A stretch of DNA of 64,000 nucleotides from Craspedostauros australis (taxonomy: Eukaryota; Bacillariophyta; Bacillariophyceae; Mastogloiales; Achnanthaceae), in assembly GCA_026770025.1 (NCBI GenBank), contig JAMXDE010000006.1:682001-746000 (forward strand), in the 5' to 3' direction. The position numbers were made by a program, and so were the translations under genes. Of this stretch, positions 51,445 through 61,876 are shown one piece after another. Under the pieces are notes generated by a model. That model was not told where the DNA came from. It was given only the letters and a program-made list of their open reading frames with translations, and ran no database searches. How positions within the stretch are numbered: position 1 is the stretch's first letter; every line of letters begins with the position of its first letter.

Positions 51445-52542
51445 CTACTCCTCTTCGTCTTGCTTGGACGCCTCTCGTTCCTTCTCGTCCTGCTCCAGTG
51501 CCTGCTGGCTGGCCTCGATGCCTCCGATGATCGACTTGAGATCGGGTTGCTTGCTGCTGACAACCACGGTTGCGACAGACTTGGCTTCCTTGGGTACGTT
51601 AACAGCTTCCATCGCCGCGGCTCCGTCTGCAGGGGGTGCGACGGCCACCTCGATCTCCTCGATACTGAAACCGGCGAAAGGCTCGTCGCTTCCCTCGTAC
51701 ACAAAACATGTGATGGGCATCGAAAGCGGCGACGTCTTTGGGCACCGGTCCAAGTAAGCAACCAGATCGCTGGCGATGGAAGCTCCCGAGTTGGTGATCA
51801 CTCGGACGCCCGTGTGGGTACCAGGAACGTGGCCCTCGGGACAGTAAAGAGCGTCCGCCAGGCTCAGGTTGTCTCGCACCACTTGGCAGGCTTCGTCGAA
51901 CTTCTCGAAGGAGAGCGATTCAGACCCTGCCTCCGGGATGGCGGTTCCGTCCACCTTCAACGGGTTGGTTTTGGGAGCGTTCAACCCTGCCACTTTCAAG
52001 TCCAAGGACTTGTTGATGCGAAACGCGTTCCTCTTGAGCGGCGTCACCCCGTCTCCGTTCAGCGCCCAGTTGAACTCGTACACCATACCAGGTCCCTCAT
52101 TTGGAAACGCGGAGACCTCGCCGACCCTCTTGATGGAGTCAGGGAGGCCTTCGTCCCATTCAACACTTGCGGCCGCTGAATGTCGCAGATCGTAAGAGCA
52201 TTGTCGTCCGATGGTTGAAGGTGACATATGTACGCGCCATACCACATGAAAGCAGTTTGTTCGTTGTTGTTGTCGATGACATTCGTCGTAGCGAATGTAT
52301 TGGGTTGGACGGTGATGGTGGCATAACACAGATAAGGTGAGTTTAGTCTGGTTTTGCGTTCTGCATAGCATGCATGGTAGAATCCGAGTATGGAGAGCTT
52401 GGCAAGCGCTGGGCATGATACGGCTGTACCCAATCAATCCATCGCAGCTGCCAGCATCACCTTTCAAAAGCAGCGCAGGTGAGCCAGAACAGAGCAAGGA
52501 ATCTTTCCGCATGTCCATTCCTTCGAGATAGGGCGACGCCAT
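51445..52542 (-). CDS. Unrecognised two-exon gene, 270-residue protein
   Basis: Two exons, 52542-52461 and 52175-51445, flank a 285-nt GT-AG intron (TTGAAAG|GTGATG ... ATTCAG|CGGCC). Phase 1 and intron size agree with the other genes. The protein is compact with no low complexity until the acidic Glu/Lys-rich tail (EQDEKEREASKQDEEE). Typical stretches are EWDEGLPDSIKRVGEV, FNWALNGDGVTPLKRNAF, SLADALYCPEGHVPGTHTG and ITCFVYEG. No signal peptide, membrane segment or catalytic motif is recognised. The codon content and splice-site fit make it a real gene. Possible exon 1 alternatives exist, so the first 27 residues are less certain than the rest. Confidence 0.65.
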   Translation of the reverse strand: MASPYLEGMDMRKDSLLCSGSPALLLKGDAGSCDGLIGYSRIMPSACQALHTRILPCMLCRTQNQTKLTLSVLCHHHRPTQYIRYDECHRQQQRTNCFHVVWRVHMSPSTIGRQCSYDLRHSAAASVEWDEGLPDSIKRVGEVSAFPNEGPGMVYEFNWALNGDGVTPLKRNAFRINKSLDLKVAGLNAPKTNPLKVDGTAIPEAGSESLSFEKFDEACQVVRDNLSLADALYCPEGHVPGTHTGVRVITNSGASIASDLVAYLDRCPKTSPLSMPITCFVYEGSDEPFAGFSIEEIEVAVAPPADGAAAMEAVNVPKEAKSVATVVVSSKQPDLKSIIGGIEASQQALEQDEKEREASKQDEEE

Positions 52543-53857
52543 CCAGCAACAGCAACGGTAACAGTAACAGTAACGGCCCTGCCTCCACCAACTCCACCCA
52601 GACTCCACACGACGTCATCGGGCACCTCTGACCACAGACCAAAGGGAACCGACACTAATCTCACACCCACAACATCGACGTACACGACAAGGAACGGGCC
52701 GCGCCTCTGCGCAGCACTGATCGCGGCAAGGATAGCTTGGCAGCTCTCGTAAGGAAGGTCATCTTCGCACGTTGTTTCGGTGCTATGTCGTACTGTTACG
52801 GGCACGGGCACGGATACGGATACGGATAGGAATGGTGTGATGACGGCTGGTGATGGGTGATCATTGCTTGACGACCACAACGATCAGCAGCAACACCACC
52901 ACCACCACCACCAACAACGCCAACAACAACGCCAACAGCACCAGCCAAAACAACAAGTTCGGTTGTCGTTGGTGTTGCTTTTGCTGTTGTTCGAGGAACA
53001 AGATACAAGACTGATCAGTGACTGATGATTGGGAGACCAGGTTGAAATGGCATATACTTTTATTTCCAGACAATTCCAAACAACAGACGGTCGTTGAACG
53101 GACCGAACATGTGACTTCTGCATTTCCATCTCTTGTTGGTCAAGGTAGTCGATTCGGTCGTCCGTTCAACGGACAAGCGACTACGAATCAACGTTCACGC
53201 GTGTGGAATCGGATGCAAGGTCACGACTTGTGTGTGTGCGGTTTTTGTTGTCTGCCACGAGGTACTGGCGCCACAGAGACCACTCGTGCCAATCGATGTT
53301 TCAGCCGTCATCATACTATCCTTCACGAGTCACGACCAAATGTGTCGCGTGTACTGGTTGGGAGCCAGGATGTGTTCATGTGAGCTGAGAAATCAGCCGA
53401 TCTGATTGGGCGTGCACTGTTCGCATTGCGCAAGGTCATCGCAACCTCAGCCAACAAAGCTGGTGAACCCAACGACCAAACGGACCATAGCATCTTCTTC
53501 GCCGCTAAGCGGGACATTTTGGCGTTGCGTGCCGCCGAACTTCTCCACATTTTCAGCTGGTCACATGACACGAGAGTCACAGAAGGTCGCAACAACGACA
53601 TGACTGCGCGTGGCGACCAGGTCCGCACAAACTGTGACAGAAACAAGGGTTTGGTGTGGGTGCAGTATTGTTGAAGCGCTTCGTCTGCCTCTGGTTGCTG
53701 CCCCCTCCAGAGTACTATCGATCGGCACGAGTAGTCACAGGGTACTAGTACTTGTGAGCCACCATTCTCCCACAAACAAACCAGCCCAGTTGGACCAGAC
53801 CCAGCCAGCAAGACAACCAAACACATCACAACCGTCTGGAGAACGAAAGAAGACAAG
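52543..53857. other. Divergent intergenic region
   Basis: It holds the promoters of the 270-residue gene (minus) and the Cys-rich gene (plus). A CAC/CAA run (52890-52945) and ACGGATACGGATACGG units (52810-52827) are visible. GCACGAGTAGTC and GTACTAGTACTTG (53725-53755) precede the Cys-rich gene by about 105-130 bases. Short open frames look spurious. Confidence 0.5.
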
Positions 53858-56473
53858 ATGATGAAGCCATCCGCCTCCGAACCAGCACGCCGTGGCCTGA
53901 AGATGGGTGCGTACGTCGCCATGTTGGCGGTCATTGGTCTGCTCCTCGCGGCCATGCCAAGACAAGCCGAAGGTTTTCGTGAGAGCCTTCAACGCCAAAG
54001 ACGCCGTCAGCGCCAGCATCAGCTCGGGCTTCAGTATGATTCCAACGACGCGGATCACAACGCGCGAGCGCTGCAGGATGTCAAGGTCTGCGCCGTGCCA
54101 ACAGAGATCTTCGAACTGGCGGCCTTCGTCCGCATCGAGGGCATCCCCGAGGACTTCGAGGACGGTGATGAGGACCTGCTCGCGCTGTCCTTTCAGACGG
54201 CGTACAACAACCTCGCGTCGTGCCCGCAGGAAGGCTCCATTCGCCTCATCACGAGATCTGAAGTTGTCGATATCTCGCAGGAAGTTCCGGGGTTTGGCGG
54301 AACGACGCGCAAGTCTAGCAGGAAAAAGAAGGCACGCAAAACGACCTACGTCGTCGAGGTGGACTTGGAATGCAACAGCTGCAAGGGCAACCAAATTGAT
54401 GAGGATGAAGATGAGGATGAGGAAGACTTCTTTGAGCGATTGTTCCGAGCCAACAACACCGATCCGACCAACAATACTGATACAGCCGATGACGCCGACG
54501 CCAGCACACGTCGACGACTGTCCTCCATCTTTGCACCGTCGACCGATGATGATGCCAACGGCGACGGCAACGACAACGACGACAAAGATACTGGCGATGA
54601 TCAAGACACTCTCACCATCACCATCAACATCCAAGCACCCGTCGTTGAAGAAACAGCGAAGGAGGATGCCAATGCCAATGCTGAGGCCGAGGCCGATGAG
54701 GACCTGATTCCCATGCTTCCGTCAATCACCGCGGCCACCATGAAGCGAAAACTCAAGGAAGGGGGAGGGGAACAAAGCAGGAGAATGATCAAGGCCAACA
54801 AGATGGGGAAAAACGTCTTCCAACCTTCGGCAGAAACAGTCAAATGCACCCGTTGCCTCGAGCCGACACGTTCTGCCTTCGTCGAAGAGTACAACAGCGT
54901 CTTCTCCGCGGCGTTGGAGCTCCGACGCTCTCGTCGTCGTCGCCAGCTTGAACGCGGACTCGGCCAATCTGACCGCAACAACAGCCCCGACAGCAACATG
55001 CTCCGAGGCCAGAAGCCAACGACGGACCAAGACCTGCCCGTCGCGTCTGCGAACGGTCGTGGCCTCATGGACGACCCAGACGAGCCACAGCCGGTGTACA
55101 CCATCGAGAACGTTGTTCAGGTAATCGAGGAAGGGGATTGCAACAAAACCACCGAGCAATTCGAAACCTTCTTCACCGTGGTGGAGATCGCGATCAACAC
55201 GGACGAGGTCAACATCACTGATCCAGACGAGCTGTCGGACCTGGAGCAGGACATTCTGGCGGCGTACAACGAGCTCAATTTCTACTCGACGGACACGTGT
55301 GACACCTCCCACCGCCAATTCAACTCCATCGAGTCCTACGGAAGCACCGTTGCAGTCAACAGACGCCGGCTCAACGAAGATGAAGACCGAATCCAAAGCG
55401 CACGGCTACCAGCGAACAATGCGACCTCGGCGCATCGCGACTTGCAAACAACCTTCGACTCATCATCCTTCGTCTACCTTCAAAACCTCTACGCCATGGC
55501 CGGGCAGTGCATCTCCTGCTCCAACAGCTTCTCGTTCTCCAACGACATCACCTTTGCTCGACGTCTGCCCGAAGACCCAAGATACAAGGTCGATTGGACA
55601 CGCGCCTTGACAGTCACGCGACCGACCCCGCCGGGCTCCATCCCCGATGCAGGCCAATCGGTTGGAAATGTTACCAACCGCCTGTGCTACTGCCCCATCG
55701 ACGGCTCCCGCCAGAACAGGGCACCCAGCGCTTCTGAAACCTTGGCATTCCTCGAGTCCGACGGAATCAACGTAATCCAAAGCCTGAACGAGCTGCAGCT
55801 GCAGCAGTGCTCGAACAACATCTCGTCACTTTCCACTGAGCTCTTCTTGGATGAAATCTTCGCGTCGTACCTCGGCGAAACAAGCTTGGAGATGTTGACG
55901 GACGGTGAGCTAGAGGCATTTGAGGAATGCGCAATCATCAGCTACGAGCTCGCCTCTCTTGAGGTTTGCGACTCCAACTTCATTTCCATCGAAGAAGCGG
56001 AACTCCTCGCCATTTCCGGCGAGTCTCCCACCCTCCACTTCAACTTGAAAGCAAGGTGCCGCGGCTGTGACCCAGCGACGACTACCATCATCGATACGTC
56101 AGCGCGACGCCAGCTGAATACTCCTGACATCTTCGGGAACACCCACGCGCAGGAATCGTGCGCCTTCACCAAGGATGGGAGAGGTATGAGAAACGCACGT
56201 CGCCGCCAGATCTTGCAAGAACGTTTGCACCGACACCGCAGATCATCCACGTCTTCCTCCGATTCCTGGAACGACGGCAGGTCGGTCCACCGCTGGATGG
56301 AGGGAGAGGTTGTGGATGAAGTTGACGAAGATGACGGGTTTGATGAATGCTTCTGCGAAGCTGGCAACGAAGACGACACTCCAACGCTGTTGTCAGATTT
56401 CTTGTTCGAGTTTGTGGACTGCGTGAACGAGGAGCTCGATCTATCTGAACCGTATCCCAGCTCAATCCTGTAG
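53858..56473 (+). CDS. Secreted Cys-containing protein with three degenerate modules
   Basis: Single exon, 871 residues; ATGs at 53858 and 53861. A hydrophobic stretch (MGAYVAMLAVIGLLLAAMP, about 16-34) followed by QAEG is a signal peptide. Three related modules follow. Each starts with a Cys, a helix rich in acidic residues ending in a FxxAYN/xIxSYEL-like motif, a second Cys, an RRL-type basic stretch and a CxxC pair (CNSC, CISC, CRGC; also CTRC). Modules 2 and 3 end in CYCP and CFCE. Acidic low-complexity inserts lie near residues 180-300. N-glycosylation sites are frequent. I recognise this as a style of secreted or cell-surface protein common in diatoms, not a named family. Role unknown; cell wall or extracellular matrix is plausible. 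Confidence 0.72.
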   Translation: MMKPSASEPARRGLKMGAYVAMLAVIGLLLAAMPRQAEGFRESLQRQRRRQRQHQLGLQYDSNDADHNARALQDVKVCAVPTEIFELAAFVRIEGIPEDFEDGDEDLLALSFQTAYNNLASCPQEGSIRLITRSEVVDISQEVPGFGGTTRKSSRKKKARKTTYVVEVDLECNSCKGNQIDEDEDEDEEDFFERLFRANNTDPTNNTDTADDADASTRRRLSSIFAPSTDDDANGDGNDNDDKDTGDDQDTLTITINIQAPVVEETAKEDANANAEAEADEDLIPMLPSITAATMKRKLKEGGGEQSRRMIKANKMGKNVFQPSAETVKCTRCLEPTRSAFVEEYNSVFSAALELRRSRRRRQLERGLGQSDRNNSPDSNMLRGQKPTTDQDLPVASANGRGLMDDPDEPQPVYTIENVVQVIEEGDCNKTTEQFETFFTVVEIAINTDEVNITDPDELSDLEQDILAAYNELNFYSTDTCDTSHRQFNSIESYGSTVAVNRRRLNEDEDRIQSARLPANNATSAHRDLQTTFDSSSFVYLQNLYAMAGQCISCSNSFSFSNDITFARRLPEDPRYKVDWTRALTVTRPTPPGSIPDAGQSVGNVTNRLCYCPIDGSRQNRAPSASETLAFLESDGINVIQSLNELQLQQCSNNISSLSTELFLDEIFASYLGETSLEMLTDGELEAFEECAIISYELASLEVCDSNFISIEEAELLAISGESPTLHFNLKARCRGCDPATTTIIDTSARRQLNTPDIFGNTHAQESCAFTKDGRGMRNARRRQILQERLHRHRRSSTSSSDSWNDGRSVHRWMEGEVVDEVDEDDGFDECFCEAGNEDDTPTLLSDFLFEFVDCVNEELDLSEPYPSSIL

Positions 56474-59400
56474 CTTCCAAGCCACTCGAACGCAGAAGTG
56501 CTTGTGCTAATACAAGCCGCGTACTCCATGCACACTGCCATAAGAAATACTCGTCCATATATATATAATACTACAATTAAATGAGAGATTATAGTATAAT
56601 ATAAGTAGAATACATTGTATTCCAGTACATTATGCGATGATATTCCATCACATTGTCCAACACAACAACATATGCTCATCCGTGATTGAACAATGCACTA
56701 AAAACAAACTCGTAAGTGTCATTAAAACAACCACAAACACCATCACCACAACGCCTCGATAGAGAGAGATCCTCCATGATGTATAGAGGAGCCTTCCGAA
56801 CGTATAATGTGCCCATGCAGAACGCAATGTGTGTGTGTTCGCATCCATGAAAGAACTTTCCGTCCAACATATATTGTACTTCGTTCGTGGCGAGAGCGCT
56901 GTCATACAAACCAAGCAGAGGCAGCAGCAACGGCTTCACACAGAACGGAGCAGCAAAAGTGAAGCAAGTCGACCGCCAAAATGCGAGTGAAATCGTCAGC
57001 CCAAGTTAACAAGACTGACATATTGCATGAACCAAGAAAAATGTGCCAAATACAATCGAAATCTAAACTGCAAAACACAATACGTCCGGAAGACACCGTC
57101 ACCATGATGCACGTGAAGCAATAGAAAGGTGAAATCAGAGATTGCGCAACCAGCGGCAGCACGACAAGAAGCAATGCACCAGTGAAACAGACAACAATCG
57201 CGAAGAAACAAATCATACCATACGCAGCTCACAGCATCGGATTGTCAAGGATGATTCACAAACCACCATGATCTGCCAAGAATGAAAGCGGTGGTGGGAG
57301 AGAAGGGAATAGATTAACATCGGAACCACAGAATCGATCGAAAAAGCAAACGCTGTGATAAGAGAAGCGTTTCACTGTATGTCCGCAAAGAGCAAAACAA
57401 TTGTACAAATACGTTGGTGGATTGATTTGAATAACAAGGCGTGTGCAATAGTACAATTATCAGATCATCCACAAGCACATGCGTAGACGCAGAAAACAGT
57501 TCAGGTGGAAATCCCTTTCAACCAGTCATTGGAGCGGATCATGCATGGAAAAGACAAGGATAAGATAGAGGTGGCCTTGCCACTGTATTTCTTGTCTCTG
57601 AAGCGAATCTCTTGACCAGGCCGAGGTAGGTCACTCTGTTGCAACGCAGTGAGTGAAATTATTATTCTACTTAGGAATACTACCGATGGGGACGAACATA
57701 CAGTCTGCACAACAAAATAGTTCACGGAATGTTCGTCGCACGTAGAGAAACAGATTGTCGTCCGAAGGAAGCCTCACGGAACGACGTCAGTGATTCCATG
57801 GCCCGTTGTGTTCCATCGGAAGCATATACCCTTTCAGTGGTGACGTCGCGATCAGTGGAATCGATCAAATGCAAAGAACCAAACAAATCACGACGAACGA
57901 ATATAGTTCAAGCGACAATTTGACGCAGTTGTCCCTGGTTCGCACCAGAATAGCGATGTCAAGTTCAGGTACTCTTCTTTCGTTTGACCTGATCTCGCGA
58001 ATGCCTGGTCAAACCAAAGCTAAGCTGATGGCGTCGCCGTCCTCGCAGCAATCAATGGAACGCGAGGCACAACGGGTTTTACCAGGCGCATACTACCTTT
58101 TCCGATACAGTCAGTTCGAAGCGCCTTACCAATAATGACTTCCGCCATCTCGATCACTTATTGCGACCCAGTTCCTTAATGTCAACGCAGATCACTAACT
58201 TCGCACGGCGGCGTGAATTCTGCCATTGTCGCACGCAATACAAGATGCAATGAGCTTACCATATCTCTCTAGCAAGAGAAAAATTGATCCAATGCGGCAG
58301 GGGAGAACTCAACGCCAATGTCGCAATCGTAGCTGTCGGTTTCGGCTTTGTCAAATTGTTCACTTTTCGGTCAAGAGAGGTTGAATCTTGTTGAGAAACA
58401 ACAAAGCGTCGTGGAACCAAGCCGATGGAAGAAAGACAGGTGAAACAATCCCACATTGCGTCTCTCCTGATTTTTGTGCACGTGTGGGAGAAGACGCCAT
58501 TCAGAGAGTGTAAACCTGGGCATACCAAACCTCTCACGTGCGAATTAGTCAAACCTCTGTTATTCTTCCTGTCTTGAGTGATTGTTTCAATCAACAAAAA
58601 CCGGACTATTCACGTTCGAAGGGAGTCCAATGCCCTGAAGACGTGCTCTGCAACACTTGTCTTGACTACTTGAAGCACTTGCACAAGCCAGCAAAGCATC
58701 GAGGATGCAAGAGCAAATCGCAACATTGGCGAAGTCAGGCTTCGTCAAGTCGAACAATCTGTGGGTGAAGTTTTCCGTTCAGACACACAACTTGCGTGCT
58801 TGCAGTCATCCTTTCAGACTGATGGGAGTCCAGTTGCATGAGCTTGAGGAACGCTGTGTGAGAGACGAAGAGCCATGTCGAGGCACAGAACAATCTGTGC
58901 TACCCACATTGCCGAGACGTCCCCGCGACAACAAAGTGCACAGCTGTGATTGTTGCGAAGAGTGTGGACAGGAAAAGCGTCAACAAGAATATTCAAGATG
59001 TTGCAGAACACACGAGCTAACAACATGAGCCCCAACGAAAATGTTTCTCAACATGGTACATATTGTGGTGTTTGATGTCTCCATTTGCAGTTTGATATGG
59101 ATTGCTTGGAGCATTTTGCTCATAATGCATGGGGCAAGTGAATTCTTGGAAGAGTGCGCACTTCCAGTATTGCAATGGGTGCATCAATATTGGGTCTGTG
59201 CTGGTTCATGAACACCACACTTACCACTATCTCACGGAAACACAAAGAATCGGTTGTTGAGCAAACGCGAGACGTCGGTGAATTGTAGAAAACCAATTTC
59301 ACGTGGGGAATGTCTAGCCGTCACAGTTCCATGATTCCACAACCAACTCTCCTTCTCGTATTGACTGTAGAATTAGACTATCTATTCCAATGCAAACTGG

Positions 59401-61876
59401 ATGGAGAAAAACGCTCATGAGACATGTTGGTTTCCATCGCGAGACGAAAATAAATGGGTGCAACCCACCAATGACTCCTGCATGGACTGAAGAACGTGGA
59501 TTCGTGTGACACCAGTAATGAAAGCACTCCCAAGCGCTTCGGCTGCATTGGAGAGATGACAATATCACGGTTCATCGCAAAGCATCAAAGATACAAAGTG
59601 ACAGGTAAATCAAGGCAACAGATTATCTTTCTGCTGAGTTGATTCGGTGCATCCGTTTTCGTCATGTCCGCTGTTGATCGGACAAAATGGTGTTGGAGAA
59701 GTTCGCGAAATTGGTTGTTTGAAGCATGTCCTACTACATCTTTGTGTTTTTGTGCCCGTCATTCCTTTTCGTCGACATTCAATGCAACGTGGGTGTTGAT
59801 TCTGCTCGGCCTGATTTTTTTTGACAACACACACTCGCATCCCATATTCTTTGAAAAATGCACTGTTGTTTCCATGGCCCCAAGGCGTATCGTCTCAATC
59901 GATCGACGAAGGCAGATTTCGTCACACCTGTTTTGCATCGATTGGATGAGTTCTTTTTGTGTCAGGGCGAAGTGATCAGATCGTGAGAAGTCAGTTTGCA
60001 AGCGAATGGATATTCCTCGCGCAGGTAGCAGCAAAACCACGAAAGAAAGAACCAATGGAAATACCTTTCTGATTCTGTTACTAAGGTCATTTGCTGTCCT
60101 CTCCCACTTCGCCGCCTTCTTGAACTTGAGAAACCAACCATTTGCCAGACGTTGGTCTGACAAAGATGCCTGAATTGCAAGAACACAACACAATATGTTT
60201 CTCAAGTATATTTCAGTCGGCTAGAAAGTCGCGTAACAAGCTATGTGATTGCAATGTTCCGTCAAGGGACTGAATCAAACCCAGAAAGCAAAACCTGAAT
60301 GCCATCAATCAAATCTGCCTAGCGCCTTTTTCTGACCCAATGGCTATCAAGCACTTGTCCATTTTGAATACCAAATACACTTGGTCTCTTTTCATGATTA
60401 AGCTGTGGTACCGAAACACGGTTTTAAAATACAATTGACAGTTGCTTAGAAGACTTGGTTGCTCTGAGCAACGGAGAGGCATACGAAGATATTTTTTACT
60501 TGGGTTGTCGGCAGACTACTTTTGGCTTGGATTGTTTCTCATCTCGTCGTTGTTCCTGCTTGACTTGCTCCCGCGGCTTCGTGTGTGGACGGGAAAGTTT
60601 GCTCCTTGTCTGCCCTGTCCTATCCTACTTTGTCATTGCTTCTTCCATTGTCGTTGCCTCAACAACCGCAACAAATGTCGACGATGAATTTCACAATAGT
60701 GTGATTTAGATGTCTCGGCTGATGCTGTTTGAAATATCCGAGGTGTGGCTTCAATCTCTTAGTTTAAGTCGCATGTCCACCATCACGGTGTGTGTGGATT
60801 TCTCAGCGATGCCAGACTCATTTCAATCAATACTCGGTGCTGGACGTGGGATATGGCAATAACATTGCATCCAGATCAAAATTGCAAGTTTGCATCTGGT
60901 TTTGGTGTTCATAATGAAAGTCTGTTTTGTGTTGCGTTATCGTTGGAATTGATAGTCAATTGAATGTGTGTATGCCGTTTTTGTTGATGTCTACCACTAG
61001 TGTTTTCAAATCCTGTCTTCTCGTGAGTGAAGCCCTTCATTGTCTTCAAATTTAGGTGTGGTGTTCATTCTGGCACGCGAGATGCATCTTGTGCGCTGTG
61101 TCACCAATCAATATTTGGTTCTGACAAAACCAAACAGAACCCTGAGTATGAATGATGTTTTCACGAGTGGTCGTTGCATGTGGTGTCTCATGTTATGTTG
61201 TGTTTTGTAGTGTTCCTACTCTGAATGGACAACTAGTACTTTCTTCGCACTTCTCGGTGGCATGAGATGAATAGATCAATAATGTGATGGCGTCCCATTC
61301 GTCTATTCTGTCGGTCGCGCCGAATCCTCCATTGTTCTCTCTCTTGCTCTTTCTCCACCAACATTCCAGGGATAAAAGGCGCATTCAGGAAGGAGAGTGG
61401 TGGAGCCTTTGCAGAGCTATGGTACGAGCACCAGCACCAGCACCAGCACCTGTAGCATTCTTTGAAGCGCTTCATAGCCAGGCAGAAGGCAGCAGTAATC
61501 CTCGAGAAAGCACACTTTGAGGTCGCGCTGATACTCGATGTCGAGCGGATCCGGTCAGAAAGAGATATATGAATTGCGGCTTCCACAAGTGTTTGCGGAG
61601 ACATCGATGTTGCTGGAATCTTCTTTTGTTGAGCAAGTCCACGCGCATGTTGCTTTCAGAGTCTACAGTTATGCCAGCCCATCTCGCTGCGCATTGCGTC
61701 GCCAAATCTGAACGAGTGCTTGCTTGGCCGTGTGACTAATTCACCATCTGTTCGTCCATTTGTCTTGTATCGTTTGTTTGTTGGACTATCGTGACGTCAT
61801 ACCACCCATACGTACTCGACTCGCATTCTACTAGAGAGCCACTTGCACTATGAAGAGAGTCGTGCGACTGCCTCCA
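56474..61876. other. 5.4-kb AT-richer region without a recognisable gene
   Basis: No open frame of convincing length or composition is found on either strand. Base composition is visibly more AT-rich than in the gene areas (sampled lines near 40% G+C), notably from 56560 to about 61200. I saw no long direct or inverted repeat by eye, no tRNA and no transposase remnant. GT92 lies beyond its right end. It could be decayed repeat DNA, a long non-coding RNA locus or a structural region. Confidence 0.5.

Noticed and set aside
52059-52433. Alternative frame across the intron of the unrecognised gene
   Set aside because: It looked protein-like near the acceptor, but it covers the proposed intron and then shadows exon 2 in another frame; the spliced model explains the data better.
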